This document shows positions 62,276 to 64,000 of a stretch of DNA of 64,000 nt, in pieces. Each line of letters opens with the position of its first letter. Within the stretch, counting starts at the first letter, position 1. The stretch is taken from NCBI GenBank assembly GCA_021773395.1, contig JAJFKB010000025.1:57420-121419 (forward strand), read 5' to 3'. A program made the translations under genes and the position numbers. The DNA comes from Gammaproteobacteria bacterium. Its GTDB lineage: Bacteria; Pseudomonadota; Gammaproteobacteria; Pseudomonadales; IMCC2047. The notes beneath the pieces are model-generated. The model saw only the letters and a program-made list of their open reading frames with translations. It had not been told where the DNA came from and made no database searches.

Positions 62276-62848
62276 CTAACATGAATTGTTCGGCTCATGC
62301 TCGCGACAAATCAATTCAATGTCTTCACCGCTTAACGCTTCTTTTGTTAAGCCGCATACATGCCCGCCAGAAGAAAGCTTAATGTTGTGGATACAGGTGG
62401 CGCATTGACCGAATGTTTTAAAATTGTTTGCATGCTGCATACTTTTAAGCAGGCTACGAAGCGATGTTTCAATAGATGCAGCGTCCTTCTTGCTTAATTG
62501 CTTGTTTGCCCGCTCCAGTAATGAAGAGGGCAGTATGTTTTCCACCAAGTTGTACCCGGCTTTTGTTACCAACATGTGAGCCACTCGTTTATCGGTCTTG
62601 TCAGGGGTTTTCTCGATAAGCCCTTTTTTCTCAAGAACTTTAAGTGTTTGTGACACAGAACCTTTTGTTTGTCCAAGGTAGTCCGTAACACCCATAAGGG
62701 TATCTGAATACCGGTTGCAGATTGATAAATAATGCAGAGCTTCGAATTGTATCGGCTGTAGGCCATGTTGAAACAGCAGATTACGCGCCTCTGTGCGCAG
62801 TAGGCTTGCCAAGCGTTCCAGTAGTTGTCGCGTTTCCAGTATATCCAT
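62276..62848 (-). CDS. MarR-type regulator with C-terminal cysteine cluster
   Basis: 190 aa from the ATG at 62848. MarR winged helix: QPIQFEALHYLSICNRYSDTLMGVTDYLGQTKGSVSQTLKVLEKKGLIEKTPDKTDKRVAHMLVTKAG in blocks. Beyond the usual end (about residue 140) is a 50-residue tail with CATC, then C in GHVCGLT and C in LICREHE, plus a final C. A CxxC-x10-C-x16-C spacing suggests a zinc or iron-sulfur site and redox or metal sensing. Divergent from the secreted-protein gene at 62955, with two palindromes between that match each other. Confidence 0.83.
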   Translation of the reverse strand: MDILETRQLLERLASLLRTEARNLLFQHGLQPIQFEALHYLSICNRYSDTLMGVTDYLGQTKGSVSQTLKVLEKKGLIEKTPDKTDKRVAHMLVTKAGYNLVENILPSSLLERANKQLSKKDAASIETSLRSLLKSMQHANNFKTFGQCATCIHNIKLSSGGHVCGLTKEALSGEDIELICREHEPNNSC

Positions 62849-62856
62849 AACCAAAT

Positions 62857-62873
62857 AGTATCGAATCGATACT
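62857..62873. promoter_or_regulatory. Operator 1 of the cysteine-tailed MarR regulator
   Basis: AGTATCGAATCGATACT, a 17-bp perfect odd palindrome 9 bp upstream of the regulator ATG. Confidence 0.65.
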
Positions 62874-62906
62874 TTGTTGACAACGAAGTTTTTTTGCGTA
62901 AAATAT

Positions 62907-62923
62907 AGTTTCGAGTCAATACT
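62907..62923. promoter_or_regulatory. Operator 2 of the cysteine-tailed MarR regulator
   Basis: AGTTTCGAGTCAATACT matches operator 1 at 14 of 17 positions, 50 bp (about five helical turns) away, and lies within the promoter of the gene at 62955. Confidence 0.55.
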
Positions 62924-62954
62924 ATAATGCCTCAAAACTAAATTGGAGCGTATC

Positions 62955-63710
62955 ATGAATACAAATCATCTTATTGTAGTAGCCACATTAGCCATTGCCG
63001 CAACAAGCCCCGAGGCCTTTGCTGGGGGTGACCATTCAGGTGGCATTCGCACCAAGCCAGATCAAACGGGAGCGATAAAGCCCTCTTTCGATATTGTCCA
63101 TGCAAAAGTCACTACTCAAAACAATATTGCCACTTTCCATATGAGCGTTGCTGGGCATGCTGGAGACAGTAAGCCTGTACCGACGGGTAAGCTAGCTGGA
63201 AGCGATGTGTTTTCCTATGTATGGCCAACAAGCTTGAATAGCAGTGTGGTTGGATTTGAAGATAGTGCTGGAATACTGGCGCTAGCCGTGACCGCTCACC
63301 CTGATTTTGACGATACCCCTTTATATGATGAAAACGCCGACAATGATCTTGGTAACGATGGTAATGTTTGGCACAGCCACTGGGTTGTTCTGGAACCAAA
63401 TGAGCAGTGTGGTAAAGGAGCATTGGGTGTTATTGATATACCCGATGGCAGCACCCCTAGGCTGCCGATAACCTGGCCAGGTTTGCCAATTCTACTGGAC
63501 AGTCCAGGGTGGCCCCCAACATTCGATGCCGACACCGTTGAAGTAAAAGTTGCTTTTGATCATGCAATAGATATTGCTGACACCAATTACGATGGCGTTA
63601 CTGCCGGCTTACGAGTTAATCAAAGCGTTCATGCGCCCTTGCTTTGTGTTGTTAATGTGATGGACATCGCTTCCGGTGACTTAAGCTTGCCCGGCAAAGT
63701 AAACCAATAG
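62955..63710 (+). CDS. Secreted protein of unknown function
   Basis: 251 aa from the ATG at 62955 with TTGGAG upstream. Signal peptide ending EAFAGGD. The mature protein is beta-rich with SFDIVHAKVTTQNNIATFHMSVAG, GSDVFSYVWPTSLNSSVVGF, DDTPLYDENADNDLGNDGNVWHSHWVVL (Asp/Asn/His-rich, possible metal site) and FDADTVEVKVAFDHAIDI. I do not recognise the family. It is controlled with the divergent MarR gene by shared palindromes and is followed by a redoxin gene. Confidence 0.7.
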   Translation: MNTNHLIVVATLAIAATSPEAFAGGDHSGGIRTKPDQTGAIKPSFDIVHAKVTTQNNIATFHMSVAGHAGDSKPVPTGKLAGSDVFSYVWPTSLNSSVVGFEDSAGILALAVTAHPDFDDTPLYDENADNDLGNDGNVWHSHWVVLEPNEQCGKGALGVIDIPDGSTPRLPITWPGLPILLDSPGWPPTFDADTVEVKVAFDHAIDIADTNYDGVTAGLRVNQSVHAPLLCVVNVMDIASGDLSLPGKVNQ

Positions 63711-63763
63711 GTGCGCTGACAAGGGCATTAGAAGATGCGACCAATAAAATCGGAGTTGAAAGC

Positions 63764-64000
63764 GTGGATAATCAAAAAAGCTATTCTTTGGCACCACCTT
63801 TGGATACTGTGGCCTGGCTCAATTCCGCCAAGCCGATCACTTTGGCGGATCTGAAAGGCAAGGTTGTGGTGATTCATGCCTTTCAGATGTTATGCCCGGG
63901 TTGCGTCCTGCATGGCATACCGCAGGCAAGCGCTATTCACGAGCTGTATCAGCAACAAGATGTCCAAGTCATCGGTTTGCATACCGTGTTTGAGCATCAT
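63764..64000 (+). CDS. Thioredoxin-fold redoxin (TlpA/AhpC-like), 3' truncated by window edge
   Basis: From GTG 63764 with CGGAG upstream the frame is open to the end: SYSLAPPLDTVAWLN, ITLADLKGKVVVIHAFQMLCPGCVLHGIPQASAIHELYQQ and VQVIGLHTVFEHH. The CPGC motif at the start of the first helix after VVVIHAFQML is a redoxin active site. No signal peptide in the visible part. Downstream of the MarR-controlled secreted-protein gene by 53 bp; probably in its operon and consistent with a thiol or oxidant response. Confidence 0.75.
   Translation, partial: MDNQKSYSLAPPLDTVAWLNSAKPITLADLKGKVVVIHAFQMLCPGCVLHGIPQASAIHELYQQQDVQVIGLHTVFEHH

Overview
The window looks like chromosomal DNA of a motile, aerobic, probably marine gammaproteobacterium. 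The evidence is a Pseudomonas-type flagellar gene order (flhB, flhA, flhF, fleN, fliA, motC, motD), Fur boxes of the GATAATGATAATCATTATC type, a TonB-dependent receptor, an NADPH-type glutamate synthase and Shine-Dalgarno-led genes. A member of the Cellvibrionales or a relative is my best guess, but the genus is not determinable by eye. No rRNA, tRNA, CRISPR array, prophage or complete insertion sequence was seen.

Layout. 1-9235: late flagellar and motility operon, interrupted between flhB and flhA by an opposite-strand pair (Sfp-type phosphopantetheinyl transferase plus a broken DUF486 gene) and lacking the che genes usually found after fliA. 9412-14899: cytochrome b561, YceI, two MarR regulators, a KefB/C-type antiporter, a lytic transglycosylase and a 264-bp MITE-like element. 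15212-19575: an LLM flavin/F420-type oxidoreductase with a leaderless periplasmic-binding-fold protein and a tandem OsmC protein, then a DsbA-like isomerase and an AhpD-like protein. 19730-20293: a one-gene integron-type cassette next to a 196-bp repeat. 20561-30301: a CO-dehydrogenase-like molybdenum hydroxylase cluster (medium subunit, [2Fe-2S] subunit, CoxG-CoxL fusion, CoxD, CoxE) flanked by two AraC regulators, then an outer-membrane barrel. 30912-37152: Fur-box-associated redox region with an unknown secreted protein, a b-type cytochrome and a beta-propeller plus six-heme cytochrome. 37076-39519: cofE-cofD-cofC for coenzyme F420.

39667-42976: an accessory island. The same 196-bp repeat leads directly into two integron-type gene cassettes, an acyltransferase/SGNH gene with a 92-bp attC site and a CopG/RelE toxin-antitoxin pair with a 53-bp attC site. 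No integrase gene is present. Imperfect 31-bp direct repeats bound the whole block. 43170-51095: membrane protein, second MITE copy, gltB-gltD, ATP-grasp protein. 51435-57855: antiporter, TonB receptor, Lrp regulator and NSS amino-acid transporter. 58030-61488: divergent trpB-trpA, then a 35-bp Fur palindrome ahead of an LbtU-type siderophore porin. 61654-64000: small P-loop kinase, a MarR regulator with a C-terminal cysteine cluster, its two operator-like palindromes, a secreted protein and a truncated redoxin gene.

The most unusual content is (1) the integrase-less cassette islands at two separate sites, each starting exactly where the same 196-bp repeat ends at a GTTRRRY-like crossover, and (2) F420 biosynthesis genes in a gammaproteobacterial context together with a CoxG-CoxL fusion whose active-site loop is not that of a CO dehydrogenase.
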